Assembly: GCA_050259235.1 (NCBI GenBank)
Contig: JBLNAG010000006.1
Location: 8,691-72,690 of the forward strand
Origin: UBA5364 sp050259235
GTDB taxonomy: Bacteria > Bacillota_I > Bacilli_A > RF39 > UBA660
Direction of reading: 5' to 3'
Length of the DNA stretch: 64,000 bases
In this document: piece by piece, positions 31,583-40,521 of the stretch
How the letters are laid out: each line of letters opens with the position of its first letter
How positions within the stretch are numbered: position 1 is the stretch's first letter
The notes under the pieces: generated by a model
Told to the model about the DNA's origin: nothing
What the model saw: the letters and a program-made list of their open reading frames with translations, nothing else
The model's database searches: none
Translations under genes and position numbers: made by a program

Positions 31583-32704
31583 ATGATTTACTTAGATTAT
31601 GCAGCTAATAGTCCCGTTAATAAAGAGGTGTTAGATCTTTTTTATGATACAACTTTGAAGTATTATGCTAATCCTAACTCATTACATAAGTTAGGTTTGG
31701 AAGCTAAGAGTTTATTAGATAATGCAACTATGAATATTGCTAAGAACTTACATATTTCTCCTGAAGAAATAATTTATACAAGTGGTGCTAGTGAATCAAA
31801 TAATTTAGCTATTACTGGTATATGCAAAAGATATAAAAATGTTGGTAAGCATATTTTAATAACACCAATGGAACACACTTCTATAATTGCCCCTGCTAGC
31901 GTTATGCAAGATGAGGGATTTGAAGTAGAAATGATACCTATTTTACCTAATGGTAAGGTTGATATTGAAGGATTAAAGAAATTATTAAGAAATGATACTA
32001 TTTTAGTTAGTTTAGCTTCAGTTGATAGTGAAGTCGGAATTAGACAACCAGTAGAAGAAATAGGAAAGCTGTTAAAAGATTATCCTAATTGTCATTTTCA
32101 TACTGATGCATCACAAGTTATTGGTAAATCATCTATTGATTTTAGTGATGTGGATTTAGTAACAATAGCCCCACACAAGTTCTATGGTTTGAATGGTTTT
32201 GGAGCATTAATTAAAAAGAAGGATGTTCAATTGAGGCCAATTATTTTAGGTGGTAAGAGTACTACTGTCTATCGTAGTGGAACTCCAGTGTTAGCTAATG
32301 TGTTAGCATTTGATAAGGCTTTAGAATTAGCATTAGAGAATTTGGAAAATAAAATTAAATATGTAGAAGATTTAAATAAATATTTAAGAGAAGAATTAAG
32401 TAAATATAAAAAGGTTAATATTAATAGTCCTAAAGATGCTATTCCTTTCACTTTAAATTTTAGTATTAAAGGAATAAAGGCAATTAATTTTACTACTGCT
32501 TTAGAAAAGTATGAAATTTATGTTTCAACCAAATCAGCATGTTGTCCACCTAATACACCTTCAAAAGCTGTTTATGCAATGTCAAAAGATAAAGATATGG
32601 CTACTTCTTCTATAAGAGTAAGCTTATCTCATTTAACAACTCTTGATGAGTTACACGAATTTATGAAATACTTTGATATATGCTATAAGGAAATGGTGGA
32701 TTAA
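31583..32704 (+). CDS. Cysteine desulfurase (NifS/IscS family)
   Basis: A 373-residue PLP enzyme removing sulfur from cysteine. DYAANSPV start, TSGASESNN, EHTSI, HTDASQVIGK, the PLP lysine in APHKFYG and the active-site Cys loop (STKSACCPPNTPS) are present. The gene for a TtcA-like tRNA thiolase starts one base after its stop, so this desulfurase probably supplies sulfur for tRNA thiolation. Confidence 0.92.
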   Translation: MIYLDYAANSPVNKEVLDLFYDTTLKYYANPNSLHKLGLEAKSLLDNATMNIAKNLHISPEEIIYTSGASESNNLAITGICKRYKNVGKHILITPMEHTSIIAPASVMQDEGFEVEMIPILPNGKVDIEGLKKLLRNDTILVSLASVDSEVGIRQPVEEIGKLLKDYPNCHFHTDASQVIGKSSIDFSDVDLVTIAPHKFYGLNGFGALIKKKDVQLRPIILGGKSTTVYRSGTPVLANVLAFDKALELALENLENKIKYVEDLNKYLREELSKYKKVNINSPKDAIPFTLNFSIKGIKAINFTTALEKYEIYVSTKSACCPPNTPSKAVYAMSKDKDMATSSIRVSLSHLTTLDELHEFMKYFDICYKEMVD

Positions 32705-32705
32705 T

Positions 32706-33536
32706 ATGGAAAAATATCAAGAAATAGAAAGAAGTATAATAAAAAAACATCGCAAAGGTATTTGGACAAAAGTTACTAAAGCTATTAAAGATTATAAATT
32801 AATCAATGATGGTGATAAAATTATGGTCTGTATTTCTGGGGGAAAGGATTCATTTTTATTAGCTAAATGTGTTCAAGAATTACAAAGACATGGCAAGATA
32901 AAATTTGAAGCTAAATATGTAGTAATGGATCCTGGATACAATGAATATAATAAGAGTTTTATTTTAGACAATGCCAAAGTATTAAATGTTGATATTGAAA
33001 TGTTTGAAAGTGATATTTTTGATGTAGTATCAACAGTGGAATCAAAAAGTCCTTGTTATTTATGTGCTAGAATGAGAAGGGGTTACTTATATAATAGAGC
33101 TAAAGAACTAGGTTATAATAAAATTGCTTTAGGACATCACTTTGACGATGTAATTGAAACAACTTTACTAAGTCAATTTTATGGTTCGGAAGTTAAGACT
33201 ATGTTACCAAAATTACATAGTGATAACTTTGAAGGTATTGAATTAATAAGACCTCTTTATTTAGTTAAAGAGGAAGATATTATTGCTTGGAAAAACAGTA
33301 ATGAGTTAACATTTATTAACTGTGCTTGTAGATTTACTGAAGGATGTTCATTAATAAATGATGGAACAAGCAAAAGAAAAGAAATTAAAGAGTTGATAAA
33401 ACAACTTAGAAAAGTTAATCCTAGTGTTGACAACAATATTTTCAAAAGCATGAGTAACGTTAATCTAGATGCTATATTAGGGTATCGTAAAGATGGTAAA
33501 GAGTATAATTTTTTAGATGAATATGAAACTAAGTAA
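32706..33536 (+). CDS. TtcA-type PP-loop tRNA thiolation enzyme
   Basis: A 276-residue ATP-pyrophosphatase. PP-loop SGGKDSFLLAK, CYLCARMRRGYLY (CxxC, candidate Fe-S or sulfur-relay cysteines), GHHFDDVIETTLL and a later Cys pair (NCACRFTEGC) match the TtcA/Ncs6-like group that adds sulfur to tRNA cytidine or related sites. ATG 32706 follows GGTGGA. Directly behind the desulfurase gene, a functional pair. Confidence 0.87.
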   Translation: MEKYQEIERSIIKKHRKGIWTKVTKAIKDYKLINDGDKIMVCISGGKDSFLLAKCVQELQRHGKIKFEAKYVVMDPGYNEYNKSFILDNAKVLNVDIEMFESDIFDVVSTVESKSPCYLCARMRRGYLYNRAKELGYNKIALGHHFDDVIETTLLSQFYGSEVKTMLPKLHSDNFEGIELIRPLYLVKEEDIIAWKNSNELTFINCACRFTEGCSLINDGTSKRKEIKELIKQLRKVNPSVDNNIFKSMSNVNLDAILGYRKDGKEYNFLDEYETK

Positions 33537-33553
33537 AAATTACTTAGTTTTTT
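33526..33553 (+). terminator. Terminator of the NifS-TtcA unit
   Basis: AAACTAAGTAA pairs exactly with TTACTTAGTTT around AAA, followed by T-run. The stop codon is in the stem. Confidence 0.85.
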
Positions 33554-33574
33554 ATTTAATTAATATTATTTATT

Positions 33575-33583
33575 TGTTATACT
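33575..33583 (+). promoter_or_regulatory. Extended -10 promoter (TGTTATACT)
   Basis: Only 8 bases before the GAGGTG ribosome binding site of the CYTH gene, implying a very short 5' leader. Confidence 0.5.
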
Positions 33584-33601
33584 TATAATAGAGGTGTTTA
33601 T

Positions 33602-34162
33602 ATGTTTGAAGTAGAACAAAGAAGTTTTATAAGCAAAGAAAAATATAATGAGTTAATTAATGATTTTAAAAATAAGAAAGTAAAATTTAATGAATCCAAA
33701 CAAATAACATATTATTTTAAGGGAGATACTGACTTTAGAATAATGTATACTAAAGATTATACTAAGATGTGGTTGAAAAAAGGTCAAATTCATGATGATG
33801 CTAGGGAGGAAATGGAAGTTTTAGTTGATAATAAATATAGATCTGATTTAAGTAAGATGCTTGAATGTTTGGGATATGAAGTAGAAATTAAATGGTTTAG
33901 AAAAAGATTAGAGGGAAGTTATCAAGATATAAAGTTAACTATTGATTACACTGCTGGATATGGATATATTGTAGAAGTTGAAAAGATTGTTACTGATGAA
34001 TCTTTAATTGATGAAACTAAAAATAAATTAGTTGATATTTTAAAATCGTTTAATATAGAAATTTCTGATAAACAAGAGTTTAAAGATAAATATAGCGACT
34101 ATAAAATAAATTGGAGTAAATATACTAATGATATTAATGAAGAAAAGTTCTTAAGTGAATAA
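33602..34162 (+). CDS. CYTH-domain (class IV cyclase/thiamine triphosphatase-like) protein
   Basis: A 186-residue protein starting FEVEQRSFISKEKY, close to the ExExK signature, with the RIMYTKDYTKMWLKKG strand, a DAREEMEVLV strand and RKRLEGSYQDIKLTIDYTAGYGYIVEVEK, all typical of the triphosphate tunnel. Family members hydrolyse or cyclise nucleoside or organic triphosphates; the substrate is not clear. It overlaps no gene but the dUTPase-like start follows 10 bases after its stop. Confidence 0.82.
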   Translation: MFEVEQRSFISKEKYNELINDFKNKKVKFNESKQITYYFKGDTDFRIMYTKDYTKMWLKKGQIHDDAREEMEVLVDNKYRSDLSKMLECLGYEVEIKWFRKRLEGSYQDIKLTIDYTAGYGYIVEVEKIVTDESLIDETKNKLVDILKSFNIEISDKQEFKDKYSDYKINWSKYTNDINEEKFLSE

Positions 34163-34172
34163 TAGGTGTATA

Positions 34173-34661
34173 ATGATAAAATTTAACAAAATATATGAAG
34201 AAAATAAAAAATTAGATGAAATATTTCATGAACTATATGACAATCATTCTAGAGATACATTTAGAAAAAATGTACTAGAACTATTAGTGGAGTTAGGGGA
34301 ACTTGCTAATGAGACAAGATGCTTTAAATATTGGTCAAAAAAAGGTCCTAGTGATAAAGAAGATATATTAGATGAATTTGCTGATTGTATGCTGATGGTA
34401 CTATATTTTTGTAATATGTTAGATGTAGATTTTGAAGAAGATTTTGTTAAACCTGAAAACAATGATACGGTTGATCAATTTGTTTATTTATATTATGAAA
34501 GTTCATTACTGATAAATGACTTTAGCAAGGAAAGAATTAAAAGAATATTAGTTAATTTAATATTGTTAGGAAATTTAATCGGTTTTAGTGATGAAGAAAT
34601 TATAGATGGAAGCTTTAAAAAAATCGAAAGAAATAAAAAAAGATTTGAAACAGGATTTTAG
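34173..34661 (+). CDS. All-alpha dUTPase/MazG-superfamily pyrophosphatase
   Basis: A 162-residue helical protein with ELLVELGELANETRCFKYWS and DEFADCMLMVLYF, the two metal-binding helices (ExxE...ExxD) of dimeric dUTPases. Likely cleaves dUTP or a related nucleotide to the monophosphate. ATG 34173 is taken with AATAGGTGT upstream. Probably co-transcribed with the CYTH gene. Confidence 0.8.
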   Translation: MIKFNKIYEENKKLDEIFHELYDNHSRDTFRKNVLELLVELGELANETRCFKYWSKKGPSDKEDILDEFADCMLMVLYFCNMLDVDFEEDFVKPENNDTVDQFVYLYYESSLLINDFSKERIKRILVNLILLGNLIGFSDEEIIDGSFKKIERNKKRFETGF

Positions 34662-34669
34662 GTGATTGT

Positions 34670-35701
34670 ATGAAAAAAAGAAGTAAGGTAACACTATATA
34701 TTGGAATTGTTATATTTTTAATATATTTTATAGGCACTTTTAGTAATATAAGTAATGATCCAGAGACTCCTATTTATTTTGGATTACTAATATCATTTGT
34801 TTTTGCACTTTTTATAACTTTAATTATTATTTTATTTATAAAAATATTTATTTTTTCGATTGTTCAGCCAATCAAAAGAGTTAATCAAATTAGAAGAATG
34901 CAGGATGCTAGATATGTTGAAACAAATGATTATGAATACGTAAGAAATGTTCCAACTAATTACAGTCCTGCTCTAGCTAGTTTACTATTGGATCAAGCAA
35001 TAGAGCCAAATAAAGATGTACTTGCAACTACTCTATATTTGATCAATCATGGTTACTTAAAAGAAGTAGATGGTATAATTAGTGTAACTGATATACAAAA
35101 TGATAATTTGATGGAACACGAGATATATTTGATAAATGTGTATAGTAAAAAAGAAGTATTTTCCCCTTTTGTTTGGAAAGATAAAATAATGGCTGATGCA
35201 TTAAAAATTGATTTAGTCAAAGTAAAAGGGCCATTAACTCAAAAAGAAAAGACAAAATTGGCTATAAATGTATATATTCCAATTTTGATTATAATTGGAA
35301 TATTTAGTCTATTAAATTTACTTAGTGATACAGATAATGCTTTAGTTACTATATTCTATATTCTGCTTATTTTAGCTTTACCATTATTAGTGTGGTCACT
35401 CATACTATATGCTTTTATTTATATGACATCATATATGAATAAAAAAATTGTGTTAACGGAAGCTGGTTTATTGGAACAAGAAAAAATGGCTAAGTTTAAG
35501 CATTTTCTAAAAGATCTTTCTAGTCTTAAATCGAAAAAAACAGAAGAATATATTATATGGGAAGATTATTTAGCTTTTGCAGTTGCATTAGGTATTAATA
35601 ATCAAATATATTGGGATGAAAATTTTAGAAAAAAAGTTAATGCAACTAGTAAAGTAGTGCAAATGGAATTCTTTAATGAATTAAGTAAGATAGGGAGTTG
35701 A
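34670..35701 (+). CDS. DUF2207-like membrane protein
   Basis: A 343-residue protein with about four membrane segments (about 8-25, 37-65, 205-222 and 232-255) and a soluble stretch between (NYSPALASLLLDQAIEPNKDVLATTLYLINHGYLKE) that resembles the conserved cytoplasmic part of DUF2207 proteins. The N-terminal exodomain usual for DUF2207 is missing. Function unknown. The stop is TGA. AGGTGAT precedes the ATG, 9 bases after the dUTPase gene. Confidence 0.65.
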   Translation: MKKRSKVTLYIGIVIFLIYFIGTFSNISNDPETPIYFGLLISFVFALFITLIIILFIKIFIFSIVQPIKRVNQIRRMQDARYVETNDYEYVRNVPTNYSPALASLLLDQAIEPNKDVLATTLYLINHGYLKEVDGIISVTDIQNDNLMEHEIYLINVYSKKEVFSPFVWKDKIMADALKIDLVKVKGPLTQKEKTKLAINVYIPILIIIGIFSLLNLLSDTDNALVTIFYILLILALPLLVWSLILYAFIYMTSYMNKKIVLTEAGLLEQEKMAKFKHFLKDLSSLKSKKTEEYIIWEDYLAFAVALGINNQIYWDENFRKKVNATSKVVQMEFFNELSKIGS

Positions 35702-35704
35702 AAT

Positions 35705-36067
35705 ATGAAAAGAAACTTAATTTATGGTTCAGTTATATTAGTTATATACGCATGTTTATATGTGTGGTATTTAAATGCAGTTAAACAAGGTGGAATGGGT
35801 GATTTAGGAGTAATTATTACTATTATTTATATGATTATACCTTTCATGTCAATAATAGGGGGAATAATTCAAAGAATATTCATAAAAAATATTTTAGTTT
35901 TTGTATTAATTAATTATATTTTAAATTGTTTATTACTTTATTTAACAACAGGTAATGCTGGAAATATATTTATTATCTCATTGCTATATTCCGTCATTAC
36001 AATTGTTTTATCATTTACTACAAGAAGTATTATAGTATTGTGGAAAAGAAGAAAAAAGATATTGTAG
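35705..36067 (+). CDS. Small polytopic membrane protein
   Basis: A 120-residue hydrophobic protein with about four membrane segments and a basic end (RKKIL). No family recognised. It starts 3 bases after the preceding membrane-protein gene with GGGAG upstream, so the two may act together. Confidence 0.65.
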   Translation: MKRNLIYGSVILVIYACLYVWYLNAVKQGGMGDLGVIITIIYMIIPFMSIIGGIIQRIFIKNILVFVLINYILNCLLLYLTTGNAGNIFIISLLYSVITIVLSFTTRSIIVLWKRRKKIL

Positions 36068-36092
36068 TTGTAAATAAAAATAATGAAAAATG

Positions 36093-36113
36093 ATTCTTAG
36101 TGAATCTTTTTTT
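36093..36113 (+). terminator. Short terminator
   Basis: GATTC-TTAGT-GAATC followed by seven T; the stem has 5 pairs. Confidence 0.6.
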
Positions 36114-36114
36114 A

Positions 36115-36123
36115 TGCTATAAT
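36115..36123 (+). promoter_or_regulatory. Extended -10 promoter (TGCTATAAT)
   Basis: Two bases after the terminator T-tract, 40 bases before the Ppx/GppA-like gene. Confidence 0.6.
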
Positions 36124-36162
36124 ATAGTTAATTACATTGTGTAAGAAAATAATGGAGGATGT

Positions 36163-37062
36163 ATGAAGGAATACTATATTGATTTAGGCTCATCAACTAT
36201 TAAAGTATATGAACATGAAGAAAGTTTAAAGTTACTTGAAGAGCATTCAATTTATTTTAAAAATGACTTTACTGAGGAAAAGGGAATTAGTGATTATAAT
36301 AGAAAAGAATTATTTGATTACTTTAACGAATTAGTGTCAAAGTATAAAACGAAATATGAAGATACTCATATTTATGTAACGGGTATTTTTAGAAACTTAA
36401 GTTATAGTCAAAGACAAGAACTAGTTAAAGAGTTTAATAAAGAACTTGATTTACACTTCAATATTATCAGTCATGGTATTGAAAATTACTATTTAGGAAA
36501 AGCCATGGAAAATAATTATGGTAGTAAGAAAGTTATGATAATAAATATGGGTGGTAAAACAACGGAACTAATTACTTTTTTAGATAATAAAATAATTGAT
36601 CGTAAAAATCTAAAGATAGGTGTTGCGGAACTATTAAATGAATTTCCTAATTCTAACGATCATTATTCCACTGCTAAAATAGAAGATATAGTTACTTTTG
36701 TAAAAGAAAAGATAAAAGATGTGATATTTGAAACAGATTATGATTGTGCAATATTTACTGGTGGCGAAGAAAGATTTGAAAAATTAACTAAATATAACTT
36801 AGTAGAAAATACTCTCTTTGAAGATGGAATACATAAATATATGGTTAGTTTTGATGATTTTGTTAAAGGAAATGAAAAAATATTTTATAATATGTCATTA
36901 CAAGAACTATATGACCTTATGCCTCAAAATCCTAAATGGATGGATGGAGCAAGAACAGGCGCAGTATTGCCGCAAGCTATTTTTGAAAAAGCCAATATTA
37001 AGTGGATTGTACCTTCAGATTTAAACTTAATAAATGGCGTTATTAATGATATAAATAGTTGA
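36163..37062 (+). CDS. Ppx/GppA-like actin-fold phosphatase
   Basis: A 299-residue protein with YIDLGSSTIKVYE (phosphate-1), IINMGGKTTELITF (phosphate-2) and IFTGGEERF (adenosine-type) motifs of the ASKHA fold in the order found in exopolyphosphatase/GppA proteins. It is about the length of short Ppx forms. The substrate, polyphosphate or pppGpp, cannot be told. GGAGGATGT precedes the ATG. Confidence 0.7.
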   Translation: MKEYYIDLGSSTIKVYEHEESLKLLEEHSIYFKNDFTEEKGISDYNRKELFDYFNELVSKYKTKYEDTHIYVTGIFRNLSYSQRQELVKEFNKELDLHFNIISHGIENYYLGKAMENNYGSKKVMIINMGGKTTELITFLDNKIIDRKNLKIGVAELLNEFPNSNDHYSTAKIEDIVTFVKEKIKDVIFETDYDCAIFTGGEERFEKLTKYNLVENTLFEDGIHKYMVSFDDFVKGNEKIFYNMSLQELYDLMPQNPKWMDGARTGAVLPQAIFEKANIKWIVPSDLNLINGVINDINS

Positions 37063-37074
37063 TAGGAGTAAATT

Positions 37075-37392
37075 ATGAAAGTATATAATAAATTAGTAAG
37101 AGATAAGATACCTGAGGTAATACTTGCGGATAATTGTACACCAATTACTAGAATATTAAGTGATGAAGAGTATTTAAAAGAATTAAATATTAAGTTAAAG
37201 GAAGAATTAGAAGAATATCAAGAATCTGGTAGTGTTGAAGAACTAGCTGATATGATGGAAGTAATGCTAGGAATCTTAGATGCTAAAGGTGTTTCTTTTA
37301 ATGATTTTGAGGATATTAGAAAACAAAAAGTATTAAAAAGAGGCGCTTTTAAGAAGAAAATATACTTGGAATCAGTCAAAGAAAATAATTAA
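37075..37392 (+). CDS. MazG-like nucleoside triphosphate pyrophosphohydrolase
   Basis: A 105-residue protein starting KVYNKLVRDKIPEVI, then LKEELEEYQESGSVEELADMMEVMLGIL with the ExxE...ExxD metal site. This short form is widespread in Firmicutes and near phosphoribosyl-ATP pyrophosphohydrolase; probably a house-cleaning enzyme. It follows the Ppx-like gene by 12 bases. Confidence 0.82.
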   Translation: MKVYNKLVRDKIPEVILADNCTPITRILSDEEYLKELNIKLKEELEEYQESGSVEELADMMEVMLGILDAKGVSFNDFEDIRKQKVLKRGAFKKKIYLESVKENN

Positions 37393-37415
37393 AATATGTT
37401 AATGCATATTTTTTT
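37391..37415 (+). terminator. Terminator after MazG-like gene
   Basis: AAATATG pairs with CATATTT, followed by T-run. Confidence 0.7.
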
Positions 37416-37503
37416 ATTTTAAGTAAATTATTAAAATAGTAATATTTTGCTTGTATATAGCAAGAATATATAATATAATTAGTCGTTGGGAAGAGGAAAT
37501 TTA

Positions 37504-39087
37504 ATGAGTAATAAAAATTTTAATGAACTTGGTCTATCAGATAATGTTTTAAAATCAATTGATAAATTAGGTTTTAATGTACCAAGTAAAATTCAAGAAT
37601 CTATCATACCACTTATTTTAGATGGTAATGATGTAATCGGTCAGGCACAAACAGGAACAGGTAAGACTTTAGCATATGCGGCTTGTGTTCTATCAAAAAT
37701 TAATGTTAAAACAAACTTTGTTAAGGCTATTGTTTTAACACCAACAAGAGAGTTAGCTCTACAAGTTAGTGAAGAATTTAATGCTTTAAATACATCAAGT
37801 AAATTCAATGTTTTAGCAGTATATGGTGGATCTAGTATTGATACTCAAATAAGAATGCTTAAAAAGGGTGTAGACATTGTTGTAGGAACACCAGGTAGAG
37901 TAATGGACTTAATTGAAAGACGCGTTTTAAATATTCAAGATTTAGAATTTTTTGTCTTAGATGAAGCAGATGAAATGTTAAACATGGGATTTTTAGAAGA
38001 TATTCAATTTATCTTTAAAAAGACTAATCAAAATAAGCAAGTATTATTATTTTCAGCTACTATGCCAAATCAAATAAAAATGTTAGCGGAACAATATATG
38101 AAAGCGGATTATCAATATATATCTATTGAATCTACTAGTAAAACTTCAACAAATGTTAAACAATATTATTCTTTAGTATCAGAAAAAACAAGATTAGAAG
38201 CCTTATGTCGTATCTTAGATATTAAATCAGCTAAGTTAGGAATTATCTTTTGTCAAACAAAAAAAGAAGTTGATAAATTGGTAACGGAACTAGCAACACG
38301 TAATTATAATGTTGAAGCTATGCATGGAGATATTGCACAAAGTATGCGTATTCAAACACTTGATAGATTTAAACAAGGAGCATTTAATTATTTGATTGCA
38401 ACTGATGTAGCGGCTCGTGGAATTCATGTTGATAATATTGAATGTGTAATTAACTATAGTCTACCACAAGATGTTGAAGGCTATATTCATCGAATTGGTC
38501 GTACTGGCCGTGTTAATAACGAAGGTGAAGCTATTACTTTGGTTAATGCTAGAGAAATGAAATTTTTAAATGATGTTGAGAAAGCAGCTAAATGCAAGAT
38601 CGAATATTTAGAATTACCAAAGGCTGAAGATATATATGAAGCTAAGTATCAAAAGGTTTTAAATATAATTAAAAATACGGTTGAAAACAATGAACATGAA
38701 GAATACATAAAATATGTTAGGGATATGAATAAAGAAGATTTAATGAAATTTTCAGCAGCTTTATTAAAGGTTATGTTTAAGAAAGAATTAGGTTCAGATT
38801 TTAAAAAAGATTTAACAGTTGTTGAAAAAGAAAGACATTTTAACCCAAATGCTACAAGAGTATTTTTAACAATAGGTAAAATGGATAACTTAAAAAAAGG
38901 TACTTTATTAGATTTTCTAAAAGATGTTACAAAAGTAGATAAAGATAATTTTAATAATATTGAAATCATGACTAAGTTTACTTTTATGGATGTAAGTAGC
39001 GATGTTGTTGATATAGTAATAAAAAGAGTATATAATCAAAAATTAAATGATCGTATTGTAAGGATTGAAAAAGCAAAAAAGAGATAA
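37504..39087 (+). CDS. DEAD-box RNA helicase with C-terminal DbpA-type RNA-binding domain
   Basis: A 527-residue helicase: Q-motif region FNELGLSDNVLKSIDKLGF, Walker A QTGTGKT, PTRELALQ, GGSSI, TPGRVMD, DEAD, SAT, HGDIAQ, ATDVAARGIH and HRIGRTGR are all present. The last 75 residues (TRVFLTIGKMDN ... VVDIVIKRVYNQKLNDR) look like the DbpA/CsdA RNA-binding domain. Likely acts in ribosome assembly or mRNA turnover. ATG 37504 follows AGAGGAAAT. Both cshA-like and dbpA-like names are possible, so none is given. Confidence 0.93.
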   Translation: MSNKNFNELGLSDNVLKSIDKLGFNVPSKIQESIIPLILDGNDVIGQAQTGTGKTLAYAACVLSKINVKTNFVKAIVLTPTRELALQVSEEFNALNTSSKFNVLAVYGGSSIDTQIRMLKKGVDIVVGTPGRVMDLIERRVLNIQDLEFFVLDEADEMLNMGFLEDIQFIFKKTNQNKQVLLFSATMPNQIKMLAEQYMKADYQYISIESTSKTSTNVKQYYSLVSEKTRLEALCRILDIKSAKLGIIFCQTKKEVDKLVTELATRNYNVEAMHGDIAQSMRIQTLDRFKQGAFNYLIATDVAARGIHVDNIECVINYSLPQDVEGYIHRIGRTGRVNNEGEAITLVNAREMKFLNDVEKAAKCKIEYLELPKAEDIYEAKYQKVLNIIKNTVENNEHEEYIKYVRDMNKEDLMKFSAALLKVMFKKELGSDFKKDLTVVEKERHFNPNATRVFLTIGKMDNLKKGTLLDFLKDVTKVDKDNFNNIEIMTKFTFMDVSSDVVDIVIKRVYNQKLNDRIVRIEKAKKR

Positions 39088-39124
39088 TATTAGAATTTTG
39101 TCGAAAACTGTCGAAAATAAATGT

Positions 39125-39153
39125 TTGCAATTATCTTGGATCTATAATATACT
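39125..39153 (+). promoter_or_regulatory. SigA-type promoter
   Basis: TTGCAA (39125-39130), 17-base spacer, TATACT (39148-39153). Drives the 66-residue protein gene at 39174. Confidence 0.65.
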
Positions 39154-39173
39154 AAGTTCCCAAAGGGGGGAAT

Positions 39174-39374
39174 ATGATGAATACATACATCATACGAGAT
39201 AAGAATGCAATAATGAAACTAACAGGAATTACAATATATAATCGTATAATATTACACCTTGATAATGAACAAAAAACAGTTAAATATGAAACTGATTATA
39301 CTTTGTTTGAATTAACAGAAAGACTAGATTATGACTATGTTATAAAAACAATAAAAGAATTAAATTTGTTTTAA
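39174..39374 (+). CDS. Small protein, unknown
   Basis: A 66-residue soluble protein (MNTYIIRDKNAIMKLTGITIYNRIILHLDNEQK...). Promoter, AAAGGGGGGA site and terminator all support it as a gene. No family recognised. Confidence 0.6.
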   Translation: MMNTYIIRDKNAIMKLTGITIYNRIILHLDNEQKTVKYETDYTLFELTERLDYDYVIKTIKELNLF

Positions 39375-39386
39375 TTCTTTTATTTT
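39353..39386 (+). terminator. Terminator overlapping the coding end
   Basis: AAAAGAATTAAA (39353-39364) pairs exactly with TTTAATTCTTTT (39370-39381), followed by ATTTT. The last codons and stop are in the hairpin. Confidence 0.8.
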
Positions 39387-39387
39387 G

Positions 39388-39396
39388 TGATATAAT
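39388..39396 (+). promoter_or_regulatory. Extended -10 promoter (TGATATAAT)
   Basis: Directly after the terminator, 20 bases before the gene at 39416. Confidence 0.6.
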
Positions 39397-39415
39397 TTTT
39401 AATGGGGATGAAAAT

Positions 39416-40003
39416 ATGAAAAACAAAAAAGAAAATAAAAAACATATCAAAAAATTTCAAAAAGCTAGATTTGACTTTGCTAAATACGTAAGAGAATTTT
39501 ATGTAGAAAATGGCAAAGCTTATATATCAGTAAAAGTGGATTCGATTAATGATATAATATCTGAGTATTCAATTAAAGGGTCTGAATGGTTGAATAGAGA
39601 TTTCGTTGTTTATGTAGAAGAAAATACATATTATATACCGGTTATTTATCCAATTGTTATTGATATATATGGATGTAATTTTACTGAAGAACAACAAAAA
39701 ATGATTACTGAGGTTATAAGGGATTATTTTGGTTTAAAATTAGGGGATAAAATACTTGAACTAAAACAAAATCGAAAAAAGGCCGTAATGTTATTATTAT
39801 TTGGAATAACAACTTTAGTTATAAGCCTTCTATTGTCATCATTTGATGATACATCTATGTTGTTTCAAGTTATAGTTATTGTTTCTTGGTTTGCTATATG
39901 GGAGTTTGTAAGTTATGTTTGGTTCGAACGTGAACAAATGAATAGGGACAAATTAGAAGCTGGACAATTAGCTTCAATGGAAGTAAAATTTAATAATAAA
40001 TAA
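39416..40003 (+). CDS. Membrane protein, unknown
   Basis: A 195-residue protein. The basic N-terminal 120 residues form a soluble domain (FAKYVREFYVENGKAYISVKVDSINDIISEYS), followed by two membrane segments (about 120-140 and 147-168) and a charged tail. No family recognised. GGGGATGAAA precedes the ATG. Confidence 0.62.
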   Translation: MKNKKENKKHIKKFQKARFDFAKYVREFYVENGKAYISVKVDSINDIISEYSIKGSEWLNRDFVVYVEENTYYIPVIYPIVIDIYGCNFTEEQQKMITEVIRDYFGLKLGDKILELKQNRKKAVMLLLFGITTLVISLLLSSFDDTSMLFQVIVIVSWFAIWEFVSYVWFEREQMNRDKLEAGQLASMEVKFNNK

Positions 40004-40080
40004 TTATATGTAAATAAAAGGACATTGAACTTTACAGTTTATTGATAAAAAAGGGTAATTCTGTCACAAAAAAGGTTATC

Positions 40081-40109
40081 TTGCGAAATAATTACTTTTG
40101 TGGTATGAT
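40081..40109 (+). promoter_or_regulatory. SigA-type promoter with extended -10
   Basis: TTGCGA (40081-40086), 17-base spacer, TATGAT (40104-40109) preceded by TGG. Confidence 0.6.
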
Positions 40110-40125
40110 TATGTTAGGTGATATT

Positions 40126-40452
40126 ATGAGTGAAAAAAAACAATTGGCAATAGATTTGATGAAAAAGAAGCTGAAAAATGATTCTTATTTATCATATTTA
40201 GAAATTGCAGAAATTACAGGGTATCATCCTAAATATATATGTAAACTAAAAAAGGAGATATTAGATGGCACTATTTCATTAGAACATGGCAATAAAAATA
40301 GAAAGCCTTCTAACACTATTAGTGAACAAGAAAAGCAATATATTATTAAACTTTATAGTAAGAGTAATGCAAGTATAAGAAGATTCTGTAAGTTTTATAG
40401 TAGACGTAGTTACTCATGCATTTATAATATTGTGAAAGATATAAAAAGATAA
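40126..40452 (+). CDS. Orphan helix-turn-helix protein like the N-terminus of ISNCY transposases
   Basis: A 108-residue protein with two helix-turn-helix parts: SYLEIAEITGYHPKYICKLKKE, then EHGNKNRKPSNTISEQEKQYIIKLY. The xHGNxxRKP linker is a hallmark of the N-terminal region of ISNCY-type transposases, but the DDE catalytic core is absent; the protein simply ends after a third basic helix. It has its own promoter and terminator, so it may be a domesticated DNA-binding protein rather than debris. ATG 40126 follows AGGTGAT. Confidence 0.55.
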   Translation: MSEKKQLAIDLMKKKLKNDSYLSYLEIAEITGYHPKYICKLKKEILDGTISLEHGNKNRKPSNTISEQEKQYIIKLYSKSNASIRRFCKFYSRRSYSCIYNIVKDIKR

Positions 40453-40474
40453 ATAACTTATTTATCTTTTTTTT
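40444..40474 (+). terminator. Terminator of the orphan HTH gene
   Basis: AAAAGATAAATA pairs exactly with TATTTATCTTTT around ACT, followed by T-run. Confidence 0.85.
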
Positions 40475-40480
40475 AGGCAT

Positions 40481-40512
40481 AAAAAAGGACTTATAAATTG
40501 ATCTTAAGTCCT
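40481..40512 (-). terminator. Terminator of the 460-residue membrane protein gene
   Basis: On the minus strand AGGACTTA pairs with TAAGTCCT, followed by six T. Confidence 0.8.
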
Positions 40513-40521
40513 ATAATAAAT

